Source: Halorubrum halophilum (GTDB taxonomy: Archaea > Halobacteriota > Halobacteria > Halobacteriales > Haloferacaceae). From it: a stretch of 35,851 bases of DNA. The stretch is taken from assembly GCF_000739595.1 (NCBI RefSeq), contig NZ_BBJP01000035.1:1-35851 (forward strand). The letters run 5' to 3'. The translations under genes and the position numbers were made by a program. Below are positions 1-8,347 of the stretch, piece by piece. The notes under the pieces are model-generated. The model was given only the letters and a program-made list of their open reading frames with translations. It was not told where the DNA came from and did no database searches. Each line of letters opens with the position of its first letter. Position 1 is the first letter of the stretch.

Positions 1-233
1 TTCTCTCGTTTAGTCGATCCAGATTCACAAGAGATGGCTTGTCGGCAGCGTTATTTGTTTTGAAGAGACCGGCGCGACGATATATGTCGACCTTTTTATT
101 CGTCGGCAGCGGCAGAGGTGGATAAGAGACAGCTCTTGAGTGATGTTTTCGAGCAGCTGACTAACCGCGTGAGCTTTGCGAAAAACTGGGTCGCAGAGTT
201 CCTTGATCTCCAGAAATTATCCTGAGTACTATA
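1..233. other. Left-edge region, no gene assigned
   Basis: No convincing gene. A short plus-strand frame, open from a GTG at 118 to a stop at 223-225, encodes a plausible 35-residue peptide rich in hydrophobic and charged residues. It could be the relic of a larger gene, but I cannot assign it to a family. The sequence is less GC-rich than the genes to the right, and it ends where the dispersed repeat begins. Confidence 0.4.
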
Positions 234-489
234 GCCGCCAGCGACGAGGCTGGGGTGGTGTGAGGTGCTGTGCGGTTGCGGGCGGGTGGGACTCAAAGGG
301 GCAGCAGCGAGGGCGGCGCAGGCGACTCAAGCACCGCAACGAGGGAGCGCCAGCGACCGAGTGAGGCGCACAGCGAGCGTGCGTCGCCCTCGCAGCTGGG
401 GCTTTGGAGGTGTTCACCGTGCTGTCTGAGACTTATAAACAGCCGACAGCAACACTACTCGATCGCCTATAAACGACCTCATTCATGAC
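234..489 (-). repeat. Dispersed ~250-bp repeat, copy A (inverted relative to copy B)
   Basis: The reverse complement of this stretch aligns along its full length, with scattered substitutions, to 13769-14013; I estimate well over 80% identity by eye. Shared landmarks are two TTTATAAG/TTTATAGG-like boxes, a CTCAGACAGCACGG block, a GC-rich core made of GCGAGGGC/CCTCGC pieces, and a terminal GTCGCTGGCGGC. Several small overlapping open frames in the core look like composition artefacts rather than genes. Copy A ends at the GCCGCCAGCGA arm and lacks the second arm that makes a hairpin in copy B. Confidence 0.85.
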
Positions 490-585
490 GTACTATACCT
501 ACTCCCGTCATCAATCATGAACAAGCGGGGTCTCCCGGCTGCCTCAGTAGGAGATAGACTGAAAATAAAACGTAACTGCCCCGAC

Positions 586-1656
586 TCAGTCGTCGAGCGG
601 GTTCTCGATGTCGATCTCGCCGGAATCGATCTCGGCTTCGACCTCGCGGGCCGCGGTGACCATGTTCTCGGTCTTCCCGTACGCGATCTCGCGCGGGAGG
701 AGCTTCAGCCCGCAGTCGGGCGAGATCGTGAGCTTCTCCGGCGGGACGACGCGGAGCCCCTGTCGGATGTTCTCCTTGATCTCCTCGACCGGCTCCACCT
801 CGGCGGTGTGGGCGTCGACGACGCCGAGCGCGAGGTCGGGCTCGAACTCGGGGTCCTCGAACGTCGGGATCTGCTCGTACTCCCCGTTACACAGCTCCAC
901 GTCGAACTCGTCGATCGGGTAGTCGTTGATCTCGGGGTAGATCCGCGAGTAGTCGCCGTAACAGACGTGGAGGCCGATCCGGACCTCCTCGTCGATGCCC
1001 GAGACGATGCGTTCGAGGGCCTCGCCGACGATGGCGTGGTCCTCGGGCGTCGTCGCCAGCGCGGGCTCGTCGATCTGGATGTAGCGCGCGCCGGCCTCGA
1101 CCAGCTTCTCGACCTCCTCGTTGACGAGGTCGGCGAGGTCGTACACGAGCTCCTCGGTGGAGGGGTACGCCTCGTTGAACGCCCAGAAGCCGAGCGTGTA
1201 CGGCCCCGTGATCGGGACCTTGACGGGGCGCTCGGACACCTCTGTGGTGAACCCGAACTCGTCGACGAGCCACGGCTCGTCGTACTCGACCTCCTCGACG
1301 ACCGAGGGCTTGTCGAAGTAGTTGTGGCCCCACACCTTCACCGGGCCGTTGAACTCGTAGCCGTCGATGCGGTCAGCGAAGAACTCGACCATCTCGTTGC
1401 GGCGCATCTCGCCGTCGACGACCGTGTCGAGCCCGGCGCGCTCGTGCTCGTGCGTGATGAGCCGACAGGCGTCGTCGTGGGCCTCCTCCAGGTCCCCCTC
1501 GTCGAACTTCGAGTCGGGGTCCTCGACCAGCTCGTCGGCCCGGTTGAGCCACTTCGGCTTCGGGTACGAGCCGACGACGGTCGTCAGGAGGAACGAGTCG
1601 TTGGGGTGGTCGTGCGGGCGGAACTGTTCGCGGTTTGCTTCGGGGGTTCGGACCAT
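586..1656 (-). CDS. Cobalamin-independent methionine synthase, catalytic (MetE C-terminal-type) subunit
   Basis: Transfers a methyl group to homocysteine to make methionine in the cytoplasm. The 356-residue protein matches the catalytic half of MetE. The zinc and thiol ligands are visible: HVC at 230-232, a Glu in the VELCNGE segment near 254, and the Cys of PDCGLKLL at 315. The IDEPAL motif is at 195-200. The start codon overlaps the stop of the upstream partner gene as TAATG, so the two are probably translationally coupled and make a split enzyme. The methyl donor (folate or other) cannot be read from sequence. Haloarchaea commonly carry this tandem pair. The gene symbol is left blank because naming of the split halves varies. 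Confidence 0.88.
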   Translation of the reverse strand: MVRTPEANREQFRPHDHPNDSFLLTTVVGSYPKPKWLNRADELVEDPDSKFDEGDLEEAHDDACRLITHEHERAGLDTVVDGEMRRNEMVEFFADRIDGYEFNGPVKVWGHNYFDKPSVVEEVEYDEPWLVDEFGFTTEVSERPVKVPITGPYTLGFWAFNEAYPSTEELVYDLADLVNEEVEKLVEAGARYIQIDEPALATTPEDHAIVGEALERIVSGIDEEVRIGLHVCYGDYSRIYPEINDYPIDEFDVELCNGEYEQIPTFEDPEFEPDLALGVVDAHTAEVEPVEEIKENIRQGLRVVPPEKLTISPDCGLKLLPREIAYGKTENMVTAAREVEAEIDSGEIDIENPLDD

Positions 1657-2657
1657 TAGTCGAGCACCTCCGCGGCGGCGGACAGGGCGTTCAGCTTCGC
1701 GCGGTACTTGTTAGCGGGCAGGTAGAACAGCTCGGTGTTGGGCGTCAGGTAGGTTCGGTCGAACCCCTCGGCGGGAATCTGCGACTCGAACCACTCGACG
1801 CGCTCCGCGATCGTCTCCGGCTCCTCGACGAGCGTGTTCTGCCCGTCGACGAGCCCGAACGCGAGCGAGTCGGTTGCGCCGAACTCCTGGACGTTGTAGA
1901 CGGTGTCGTCGCGGTCGCCGGCGACCAGGTCGAGGCCGAGCGCGTCCGCGCCCGCCTCGTCGACGAGGTGGGCGTACAGCTTCTCGCCGAGCGCGCCGTA
2001 CGAGGTCTGGACGACCACGTCGGCGTCGGTCGCGTCGGCCACTGTCGCGATGGCGTCGGTCGCGGTCGACTCCTCGCCCTCGGCGGGCGGGTTCGTAACG
2101 AGCGACGGTTCGAGGAGGAACAGCGTCTCGTGGGAGGGGAACGCCTCGACCTCGCCCGCGAGGAACTCGGCGATCGCGGCCTGGAACTCGGCCTCGTCGC
2201 CGTAGTGCTCGTCGGTCGCGAGTTCCGCGAGCGAGTACGGACCGGGGAGCGTCGCGGCGAGGGGGGCCTCGCCGTCGATCAGGTCGGTCGCCCGCTCCAG
2301 TTCGCGCGCCACGTCGCCGGAGAAGTCGAGGTCGTCGACGACCCGCGGGTCGCGGTAGAAGTTGTTGTTGTCGTAGTACCGCACGATACCGCCGGTCTCG
2401 ACGCTGTCGTGGACCGTCAGCGGGTGCGCGATCATGTCGTCCCAGCGCCCCTGTCCCTCGACGACGCGATCGAGGCCGGCGTCGAGCTGGTCGTCGACGT
2501 ACTCGGCGCGTACCTCGGCATACTCCTCGACGATCGCCTCGCTCTCGTCACCGCTCAGGAGGTCACCCTTCTGGTGCCCCTTGAGGTCGGAGAGCGTCTC
2601 CTTCGCCCAGTCCGGGAGCGGGTACAGCCCCGGCGTGGCCGCGACTCGTTCAGTCAT
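1656..2657 (-). CDS. MetE N-terminal-domain-like protein, partner of the methionine synthase
   Basis: This 333-residue protein is a barrel paralogue of the downstream methionine synthase but lacks the zinc site. The HVCYG segment of the partner is here QTSYG, and PDCGL is here LTPNTEL. That is the pattern of the non-zinc N-terminal half of full-length MetE, so it is probably the substrate-positioning or structural half of a split enzyme, though a separate methyltransferase is possible. I chose the ATG at 2657: a TATA-like box at 2683-2691 lies about 29 nt upstream, which fits a leaderless transcript. A GTG immediately before it (2660) is the alternative. The gene is first in a two-gene operon. 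Confidence 0.82.
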   Translation of the reverse strand: MTERVAATPGLYPLPDWAKETLSDLKGHQKGDLLSGDESEAIVEEYAEVRAEYVDDQLDAGLDRVVEGQGRWDDMIAHPLTVHDSVETGGIVRYYDNNNFYRDPRVVDDLDFSGDVARELERATDLIDGEAPLAATLPGPYSLAELATDEHYGDEAEFQAAIAEFLAGEVEAFPSHETLFLLEPSLVTNPPAEGEESTATDAIATVADATDADVVVQTSYGALGEKLYAHLVDEAGADALGLDLVAGDRDDTVYNVQEFGATDSLAFGLVDGQNTLVEEPETIAERVEWFESQIPAEGFDRTYLTPNTELFYLPANKYRAKLNALSAAAEVLD

Positions 2658-2682
2658 CACCGATCGTTCGATATGCCGTGGT

Positions 2683-2691
2683 ATAATATTT
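2683..2691 (-). promoter_or_regulatory. TATA-like box for the methionine synthase operon
   Basis: The minus strand carries an AT-only AAATATTAT-type box centred about 29 nt upstream of the ATG at 2657. This is the spacing expected for a leaderless haloarchaeal transcript. It is the only AT-rich run near the start. Confidence 0.5.
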
Positions 2692-2765
2692 GCTAATGTG
2701 TTTTATGCCTTATAGTAATTACTTCGCTGTCAAGCGTTATTTGCTCTCCTCGCATTCGGGCAATT

Positions 2766-3260
2766 ATGAGACGGGATGTACTCGGGACCGCCCGGCGGCA
2801 CCCCGCGTTGACGTTCGGAATGGCCGGCGGCGGATTCGCGCTGCTATATATTCTGTCCGAGCCGGTTCTGGACGCGCTCGGCGGACAGGAGTTTACCGCT
2901 CCGTCGGCCTTCCTGCTGCTGTTCGTCGTCGGAGGGTTTCTCGGCGGGGCGCTCGTCGCGTGGCTGCTCTGGGAACGCCTCGGTGGCGAACGCTCGCCGA
3001 TCCGCGGAGCGGGGATCGGAGCCCTCGTCGGCCTGCTCGCGATGCCGGTCGTGTTCTATTTCCTCGAACTCGCGCTCGTCGTCGTCGACGGGAACCCGTT
3101 CGAGCCGCTACCGGGAGCGACCCCCGGGATCCAACTGGGTTCCGACCTCCTCATGTTCCTTCTCGCTCCGCTGCTCCTCGGTGCGCTCGGGGTGATCGTG
3201 ACCTACGGCGGGACGGTTATCGTCGGTGCGCTCGTCGGCTTTCTCCTCGCTCGCGAATAA
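2766..3260 (+). CDS. Small multi-pass membrane protein of unknown function
   Basis: The protein has 164 residues and four or five hydrophobic segments: roughly 18-38, 52-75, 80-105 and a long one at 123-162 that may be two helices. Gly-rich GG and GALV pairs in the helices suggest tight packing. There is no charged catalytic motif and I recognise no family. The N terminus (MRRDVLGTARRHP) is basic, so it is probably cytoplasmic. An AT-rich box about 27 nt before the ATG fits a leaderless start. The gene converges with the methyltransferase that ends 21 nt downstream. Confidence 0.7.
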   Translation: MRRDVLGTARRHPALTFGMAGGGFALLYILSEPVLDALGGQEFTAPSAFLLLFVVGGFLGGALVAWLLWERLGGERSPIRGAGIGALVGLLAMPVVFYFLELALVVVDGNPFEPLPGATPGIQLGSDLLMFLLAPLLLGALGVIVTYGGTVIVGALVGFLLARE

Positions 3261-3281
3261 GTCGTTCTGGCCGCGAACGCC

Positions 3282-3875
3282 TCACTCTCGCCGCAGCGCC
3301 AGCACCGTCAGCGTCTCGAACGGGAACGACTCCTCGACGACCGGCTCGGCCGCGAACCCGGCGTCATCGGCGAGGGCAAGCACTTCCTCGTACCCCGTCA
3401 GCGACGAGACCAGAAGGAGAACCACGCCCCCCGGCGCGAGCACGCGCCCCACGTCGTCGAGGAACGGCTCGATGAGCTCCCGACCCGACTCGCCGCCCGA
3501 GAGCGCGTGCTCCATCCAGTCGTCCCACTCGTTGTCCGGGTCGGTCGGGAGATACGGCGGGTTGAAACACACCGTGTCGAACGCGTCCGCCCGAAACGGC
3601 GAGAGGAGGTCGGCGACGACCCCCTCGACGCCCCGGTCGCGGGCCTGCCGCGCCGCGTGCGGGTTGAGGTCGCTGCCGACGGTGTCCAGCCCGCGCTCCT
3701 CGGAAATCTGTTGAGCCACCCACCCCGAGCCCGTGCCGACCTCCAGCACCCGGCCGTGCGCCTCTTCGAGCGCCGCCTCCGCGAGCAACCCGGAGTCCTC
3801 GGCCGGCTGGTAGACGACGGCGTCGTCGAGCCCGCGCCGCTCCGCGAGGCCGGCATCGGGGTCGTCTCCGGTCAT
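3282..3875 (-). CDS. HemK2/Mtq2-type release-factor glutamine methyltransferase
   Basis: A 197-residue class I SAM-dependent methyltransferase. It carries the Mtq2-like opening VYQPAEDS, the SAM motif LEVGTGSGW, and the catalytic FNPPYLP motif of enzymes that methylate the amide of Gln or Asn. Archaeal homologues are thought to modify the GGQ glutamine of release factor aRF1. The length fits the compact archaeal/eukaryal form without the bacterial PrmC N-terminal domain. The start overlaps the stop of the upstream MscS gene as ATGA. The gene is last in an apparent minus-strand operon with mscS and rsmA, so it shares a translation-related context. Confidence 0.85.
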   Translation of the reverse strand: MTGDDPDAGLAERRGLDDAVVYQPAEDSGLLAEAALEEAHGRVLEVGTGSGWVAQQISEERGLDTVGSDLNPHAARQARDRGVEGVVADLLSPFRADAFDTVCFNPPYLPTDPDNEWDDWMEHALSGGESGRELIEPFLDDVGRVLAPGGVVLLLVSSLTGYEEVLALADDAGFAAEPVVEESFPFETLTVLALRRE

Positions 3876-5080
3876 CGGTCCGAGCCCTCCGAACCGTCGG
3901 TGTCGCCGTCGCTTCCGGCGTTCCCGCTTTCAGACGCCTCGCCGCCCTCGGCGTCCGACCGCGACCCGCCGCGCGTCGCGGCGCGCTCCTCGACCGACGC
4001 GTCCAGTTGCGGGCCCGTGGCGTCCGCGTTCCGTGCGGAGAGCGTCTGCTGGGGGAAGGGGATCACGATCCCCTCGTCTTCGAGCGACCCCTTGATCGCG
4101 TTCATCGCGGCGGTCTGCGTGCGCCAGCGCTTTCGCATGCTCGGATTTCGGATCCAGTAGCGCAGCCCGAGCACGACCGCCGAGTCGTCGAACCGCTTCG
4201 TCACGGCGTTCGGCTCGGGCATCTCGGCCACGTCCTCGACCTCGGCGACGGTCTCCTCGATCACCGCCGCCGCGCGCTCGACGTCGGTGTCGTAGTCGAC
4301 GCCCACCTCGATCTCGATCCGCAGCCGGTTCCGCCGCGATCGGTCGATTATCGATCCCGAGCGCACGTCGTCGTTCGGGAGCGTGATCACCTCGCCGTCG
4401 AACGACCGGAGGCGTGTACTCATGATCGAGATCTCCGTGACGGTCCCCTCGTGGTCACCGACTTCGACCCAGTCGCCCACCTCGAACGGGCGCGAGAACA
4501 TCAGCACGAAGCCGGCGAGGATCGCCCCGAGCGTCTGGCGGGCCGCCATGCCGACCACGATCCCGAGGAACCCGGCCCCGACGAGGAGCCCGCCGACGTT
4601 GTCGGTGAAGAGGCCGACGACCACGAGCAGCGCGGCCGTGTACACCGAGAGCTGCGTGAGCCGGAGGATGACCTCCTGCTGGTGGTCGGAGACCGACGCG
4701 CTCTCGGCGGATATCTCCCGGATCACGCCGCCGAGGAAGTCCGTGACCGCGTACGCGATCGCGAGGAGCACCACCGCGAGCACGACGTTCGAGAGCTGGT
4801 CGGCGATCGCGGCGGACCGAACGGCTTCGAGCAGCGCTCCGCTCCGGTCCCACACCCCGATCAGCGCGATCGCGCCGGCGGCCGTCACGGCGGCGACGCT
4901 CGTGGACAACAGCAGCCGACGCGTCGAGGAGAGCTCCGCGTCCCGCCGCTTCAGGCGACGAGTGAGGTACCGCGCGGCGATCACGACCGCGACGATCAGC
5001 GCGGAGACCGCGATCCGCTCGACGTTGCCGGCGACGGCTCCCTGCACGTCGGTCGTGAGACCGGAACTCGCGCCCGTCAT
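3872..5080 (-). CDS. MscS-family mechanosensitive ion channel
   Basis: The 402-residue protein has N-terminal membrane helices around 20-40, 58-78 and 95-120. A pore-type segment follows at roughly 155-185, rich in Gly and Ala (VGAGFLGIVVGMAARQT). The next stretch, RPFEVGDWVEVGDHEGTV, is the MscS beta-domain signature. The tail after about residue 350 is low-complexity and rich in Ser, Asp and Gly. Such channels release solutes on hypo-osmotic shock. The stop lies inside the ATGA overlap with the Mtq2-like gene, and the start is 6 nt after the rsmA stop, so the three are probably co-transcribed. Confidence 0.9.
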   Translation of the reverse strand: MTGASSGLTTDVQGAVAGNVERIAVSALIVAVVIAARYLTRRLKRRDAELSSTRRLLLSTSVAAVTAAGAIALIGVWDRSGALLEAVRSAAIADQLSNVVLAVVLLAIAYAVTDFLGGVIREISAESASVSDHQQEVILRLTQLSVYTAALLVVVGLFTDNVGGLLVGAGFLGIVVGMAARQTLGAILAGFVLMFSRPFEVGDWVEVGDHEGTVTEISIMSTRLRSFDGEVITLPNDDVRSGSIIDRSRRNRLRIEIEVGVDYDTDVERAAAVIEETVAEVEDVAEMPEPNAVTKRFDDSAVVLGLRYWIRNPSMRKRWRTQTAAMNAIKGSLEDEGIVIPFPQQTLSARNADATGPQLDASVEERAATRGGSRSDAEGGEASESGNAGSDGDTDGSEGSDR

Positions 5081-5086
5081 TCGTCC

Positions 5087-6025
5087 TCACACCTCCGTCG
5101 GCGAGCCGTGCTCGCGCGCCAGCTCGGCCAGCGCCGCGAACGCGGACGGATCGAGGTCACCGGGTCGACGGCGGAGCAGCTCCTCGTCGGCGGCGTCGAC
5201 GACGGCCTCCGGGTCGTCCAACCCGGAGATGTGGCCAGTGTTCCGGATCGCGTTCCGGACCGTCTTGCGCCGCTGGGTGAACAGCGCCTTCACGAACCGG
5301 AGGAAAAAGGCCTCGTCGCCCACCTCGTAGTCCGGGTCGCGGGGCGTACACCGGACCACGGCGCTCTCGACGGCGGGCCGGGGGTCGAACGCCTCTTTCG
5401 GGACGCGCTCGACGATCTCCACGGCGGCGTAGTGCTGGGCGGACACGGAGAGCCGGCCGTACTCCGACTCGCCGGCCGACGCCACCATGCGCTCGGCGAA
5501 CTCGGCCTGAAACATCAGAACGAGCGGTTTCCCCTCCGGGAGCAGCCGGAAGGCGATCTCCGAGGAGACGCCGTACGGGAGGTTCGCGACGCAGGCGGTG
5601 AAGGCCGGGAGGTCGACGTCGAGCGCGTCGCCCTCGATCACGTCGAGGAGGCCGTCGTCGACCGCCGTCGCGAACTCCTCGCGGAGAAAGTCGGCGAAGG
5701 CGCCGTCGCGCTCGATCACGGAGAGGCGGCCGGGGGCGGGCTCGCGGCCGGAAGCGGGGTCGGAGCCGGTGGACGCGTCGCCGCCCTCCGCGACGATCGC
5801 CGCCAGCAGCCGGTCGGTGAGCGCGCCGGCGCCCCCGCCGATCTCCAAGAGGTGGCTCGTGTCGGCGTCGTCCGGGAGGTACGCGGGGATCCGATCGAGG
5901 ACGCGGTCGTCGACGAGGAAGTGCTGGTCGCGGTCGGGGTTCGCGCGCTCCCCGGCCCGCCGGGCGAGCGCGTCGGGATCGCGGTCCCCGTACGCCGCGC
6001 CAGCGCCCGTCGATGAATCGGTCAT
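5087..6025 (-). CDS. rsmA: 16S rRNA dimethyladenosine transferase KsgA/RsmA
   Basis: Dimethylates two adjacent adenines in the 3' terminal hairpin of small-subunit rRNA during ribosome maturation. Visible motifs are DQHFL at 33-37, the SAM motif EIGGGAGALT at 61-70, and the catalytic NLPY at 148-151. The C-terminal region includes the usual FTQRRKTVRNAI segment. I start at the ATG at 6025 (312 residues), because the in-frame extension to 6094 adds a non-conserved, basic, proline-rich stretch. An acidic Gly/Ser insertion near 80-98 separates early strands and is typical of halophile loops. The gene lies about 97 nt downstream of the DUF655 gene, a common archaeal neighbour. Confidence 0.93.
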   Translation of the reverse strand: MTDSSTGAGAAYGDRDPDALARRAGERANPDRDQHFLVDDRVLDRIPAYLPDDADTSHLLEIGGGAGALTDRLLAAIVAEGGDASTGSDPASGREPAPGRLSVIERDGAFADFLREEFATAVDDGLLDVIEGDALDVDLPAFTACVANLPYGVSSEIAFRLLPEGKPLVLMFQAEFAERMVASAGESEYGRLSVSAQHYAAVEIVERVPKEAFDPRPAVESAVVRCTPRDPDYEVGDEAFFLRFVKALFTQRRKTVRNAIRNTGHISGLDDPEAVVDAADEELLRRRPGDLDPSAFAALAELAREHGSPTEV

Positions 6026-6122
6026 GGCCGCGTTACTCCGTCGTTCCGGGTAAAAGTCCCGTTTCGGGGCGTCGGTGGCCCCCGGACCGGTCACCGCGCT
6101 TCCCGGCCGTCCCTCGCCCGCC

Positions 6123-6701
6123 TCACTCCTCGTACCCGACGAACCGGCGGTACTTGAGGTCCTCCTCGCGGATCTCTTCGACGATCCGCTCGACGATCAC
6201 CTCCTTGGGGCGGTGGAGGCCGGTGACGCGCTCGGAGATCTCCTCGAAGCTCTCGAAGGGGCGGCGCTTCCGCTCGTCGAGCACCTTGTTCCGGAGCTGC
6301 TTGCCGATCCCCGGCAGGAGGTTGAGCTGGTGGAGTCGCAGGGTGATCGGCCCGGCCTCGTTGTAGAAGTCGACGAACCGCTCCTCGTCGCCCTCGACGA
6401 TGGCCTCGACCGCGTACTCGATCTCGGCGGCCGCGTTCCGGGTGAGGTCGTCGAACGAAACCTCGTGATACCGGCCGACTGCGGGGCCGTCCAGCGCGAT
6501 CCGGTCGCTCACGGAGATGTCCGCCGCCTCGTCGAGCGCGAGCTCGTACAGCTCGAACGCGTCCGTCCCGAGCCCGTACGCGACCGGCGACTTCCGGTAC
6601 TGCGGGCGATCGTCGTCCGGCCGCCCGTTTGGCATCACGTCCAACAGGACGACCGCGGGACCGCCGTCCGCGTCGGGCGCGTCGGCTTCGGGATCGCTCA
6701 T
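6123..6701 (-). CDS. DUF655 family putative RNA-binding protein
   Basis: This 192-residue archaeal protein has a helix-hairpin-helix-like C-terminal part (LNLLPGIGKQLRNKVL) followed by a basic segment with FESFEEISERV. That architecture is typical of DUF655 proteins, which usually neighbour ksgA and RNA polymerase or ribosomal genes. The start at 6701 gives the usual acidic N terminus MSDPEADAPDADGG. The open frame extends far upstream, but that part lies antisense to other genes and reads as composition artefact. The protein probably binds nucleic acid; its exact role is unknown. Confidence 0.85.
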   Translation of the reverse strand: MSDPEADAPDADGGPAVVLLDVMPNGRPDDDRPQYRKSPVAYGLGTDAFELYELALDEAADISVSDRIALDGPAVGRYHEVSFDDLTRNAAAEIEYAVEAIVEGDEERFVDFYNEAGPITLRLHQLNLLPGIGKQLRNKVLDERKRRPFESFEEISERVTGLHRPKEVIVERIVEEIREEDLKYRRFVGYEE

Positions 6702-6818
6702 ACGTGATTTAGCGTTCCGCGCGGTGAAAAAACCGCTGGCGCGCGGCGGGAGAGCGATCCCTTCCGGATCGGTGACGACCGCCGAAAGCCAAAAGCCCGT
6801 CTGTCCCCCACGAATCGT

Positions 6819-7691
6819 ATGAACGAGCCCGCCACCGAGGGCGTGCTGTTGGACCAGGAGACGCTCCACGATCGGCTCGACGACGCGCCCGGCTGGCTGC
6901 GGGACCACTACCGCACCTTCCGCGAGTCGATGCTCGGCGAGCGCGACGGCTCCCCGTTCCCCTGCTACTTCGGTATCGAGGTGGAGCGCGAGGGAGACCT
7001 GCTGTACGCCGCCTGCGAGTCGACCACCGATCCCGCGGCGCTCCTCCGGTTCCGCGACGTCCTCGTCGAGTACCTCGACAGGTACGAGAACCACGCCGAC
7101 CGCGCCCCGCTCGCGGTGTTCTTCCGACCGCCCGACGGCGACCGGGGCGAGGCGCACTACCACGAACGCCTCTGGCACGTCTTGGAGTTCCTCCACGTCC
7201 ACGACCCCGAGCCGTGGCCCGACAACATCCCGACCGACCCGGACACACCCCGCTTCGAGTTCTGCTTCGGCGGCGAGCCGCTGTTCCCGACCTCTCGCGC
7301 GCCGTTCTACGACGAGCGCAAGAGCCGGTACTCGCCGGTGGGGCTCGAGATCACCTTCCAGCCGCGGGCCGTCTTCGACGGGCTCACCGCCGACACGGAG
7401 GCGGGCCAGCGCGCCCGCGAGACGATCCGCGAGCGCATGGACGAGTACGACGGGGTCTGTCCCCACGCCGACCTCGGCGACTGGGGCGTCGAGGGCGACC
7501 GCGAGTGGAAACAGTACCTGTTCCGCGAGGACGGCGACGCGAGCCCGGACGCCTGTCCCCTGAACCCGACTCCCGACCACCCGAAGGCGCCCGAGGCGCT
7601 GCTGGAGCCGGGTGCGTGGCGCCGGCTCGACGAGTCCCCCGCCCCCGGCGACGACGACGCCGCCCTGACCGCGGGGCTCGGCGATGACTGA
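6819..7691 (+). CDS. YqcI/YcgG family protein
   Basis: The 290-residue protein has the family pattern: [15 protein letters not shown] near 47-61, a central [18 protein letters not shown] and the [17 protein letters not shown] segment, then a C-terminal region with Cys residues. The biochemical function of the family is not established to my knowledge. Cys and His residues (CYFG, FCFGG, CPHADLG, CPLNP) could bind metal or haem, but this is inference. Its last 8 nt overlap the isochorismatase-like gene as ATGACTGA, so the two are probably co-translated and may act together. Confidence 0.8.
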   Translation: MNEPATEGVLLDQETLHDRLDDAPGWLRDHYRTFRESMLGERDGSPFPCYFGIEVEREGDLLYAACESTTDPAALLRFRDVLVEYLDRYENHADRAPLAVFFRPPDGDRGEAHYHERLWHVLEFLHVHDPEPWPDNIPTDPDTPRFEFCFGGEPLFPTSRAPFYDERKSRYSPVGLEITFQPRAVFDGLTADTEAGQRARETIRERMDEYDGVCPHADLGDWGVEGDREWKQYLFREDGDASPDACPLNPTPDHPKAPEALLEPGAWRRLDESPAPGDDDAALTAGLGDD

Positions 7692-8271
7692 CTCGTCGCG
7701 GTCGGCGGACACCGGCGCCGCTCCCGGGCATGTCGACGACGCCGTCCTCCTCCTGATCGACTTCCAGACCGGCTTCGACGAGCCGGGGTGGGGCGAGCGC
7801 AACAACCCCGACGCGGAGTCGGTCGCGTCCGCGCTCCTCAGCCGGTGGCGCGAGGCCGACCGCCCGGTCGCGCACGTGCGACACGCCTCGACAGAGCCCG
7901 ACTCCCCGCTGCGCCCGGACGCCCCGGGCTTCGCGTGGAAGCCGGAGACCGCTCCCGCGGCGGGCGAGCCGACCTTCGAGAAGTCGGTCAACGGCGCCTT
8001 CCTCGACTCGGGGCTCGACGAGTGGCTCCGCGAAGGGGGCCACGAGTCGCTCGTCGTCTGCGGGCTCACCACCGACCACTGCGTCTCGACGACGGCCCGG
8101 ATGGCCGAGAACCGGGGGTACGAGGTCTCGGTCGTCGCCGATGCCACCGCGACCCACGCCCGGACGGCCCGCGACGGCGATCGGATCGATCCGGAGACCT
8201 CTCACCGCGTCGCGCTCGCGCATCTCGACGGCGAGTTCGCGACGGTCGTCGAGGCCGACGACCTCCAGTGA
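7684..8271 (+). CDS. Isochorismatase-like cysteine hydrolase
   Basis: The 195-residue protein has the catalytic triad of the cysteine hydrolase (nicotinamidase/isochorismatase) superfamily: Asp26 in [10 protein letters not shown], Lys100 in FEKSVNGAF, and Cys133 in [10 protein letters not shown]. The preceding Gly-Leu-Thr-Thr supplies the usual cis-peptide region. The His metal ligands of true nicotinamidases (DxHxxxH) are not evident, so an amide or ester hydrolase of the general isochorismatase-like class is more likely. The start overlaps the YcgG-family gene by 8 nt. Substrate unknown. Confidence 0.88.
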   Translation: MTDSSRSADTGAAPGHVDDAVLLLIDFQTGFDEPGWGERNNPDAESVASALLSRWREADRPVAHVRHASTEPDSPLRPDAPGFAWKPETAPAAGEPTFEKSVNGAFLDSGLDEWLREGGHESLVVCGLTTDHCVSTTARMAENRGYEVSVVADATATHARTARDGDRIDPETSHRVALAHLDGEFATVVEADDLQ

Positions 8272-8347
8272 CTTAGGGCGGCCCGGGATGTCCCGCGGTC
8301 GTCGCTCGGATCCTCACGCTTTTCCACTCCGCCGCCGTGGTTCCGGT

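Noticed and set aside
229-417. Small Arg/Ala/Pro-rich frames inside repeat copies A and B as proteins
   Set aside because: Several overlapping frames of similar composition exist on both strands, and the copies differ by substitutions and indels without codon bias. I treat them as repeat sequence rather than genes.
4007-6016. Long plus-strand frame of 669 codons
   Set aside because: It lies antisense to mscS and rsmA, both clear family members, and its translation is Arg/Val/Asp-rich low complexity typical of GC-rich shadow frames.
6702-8147. Upstream extension of the DUF655 frame
   Set aside because: It is antisense to the YcgG-family and isochorismatase-like genes, while the DUF655 protein has a normal start at 6701.
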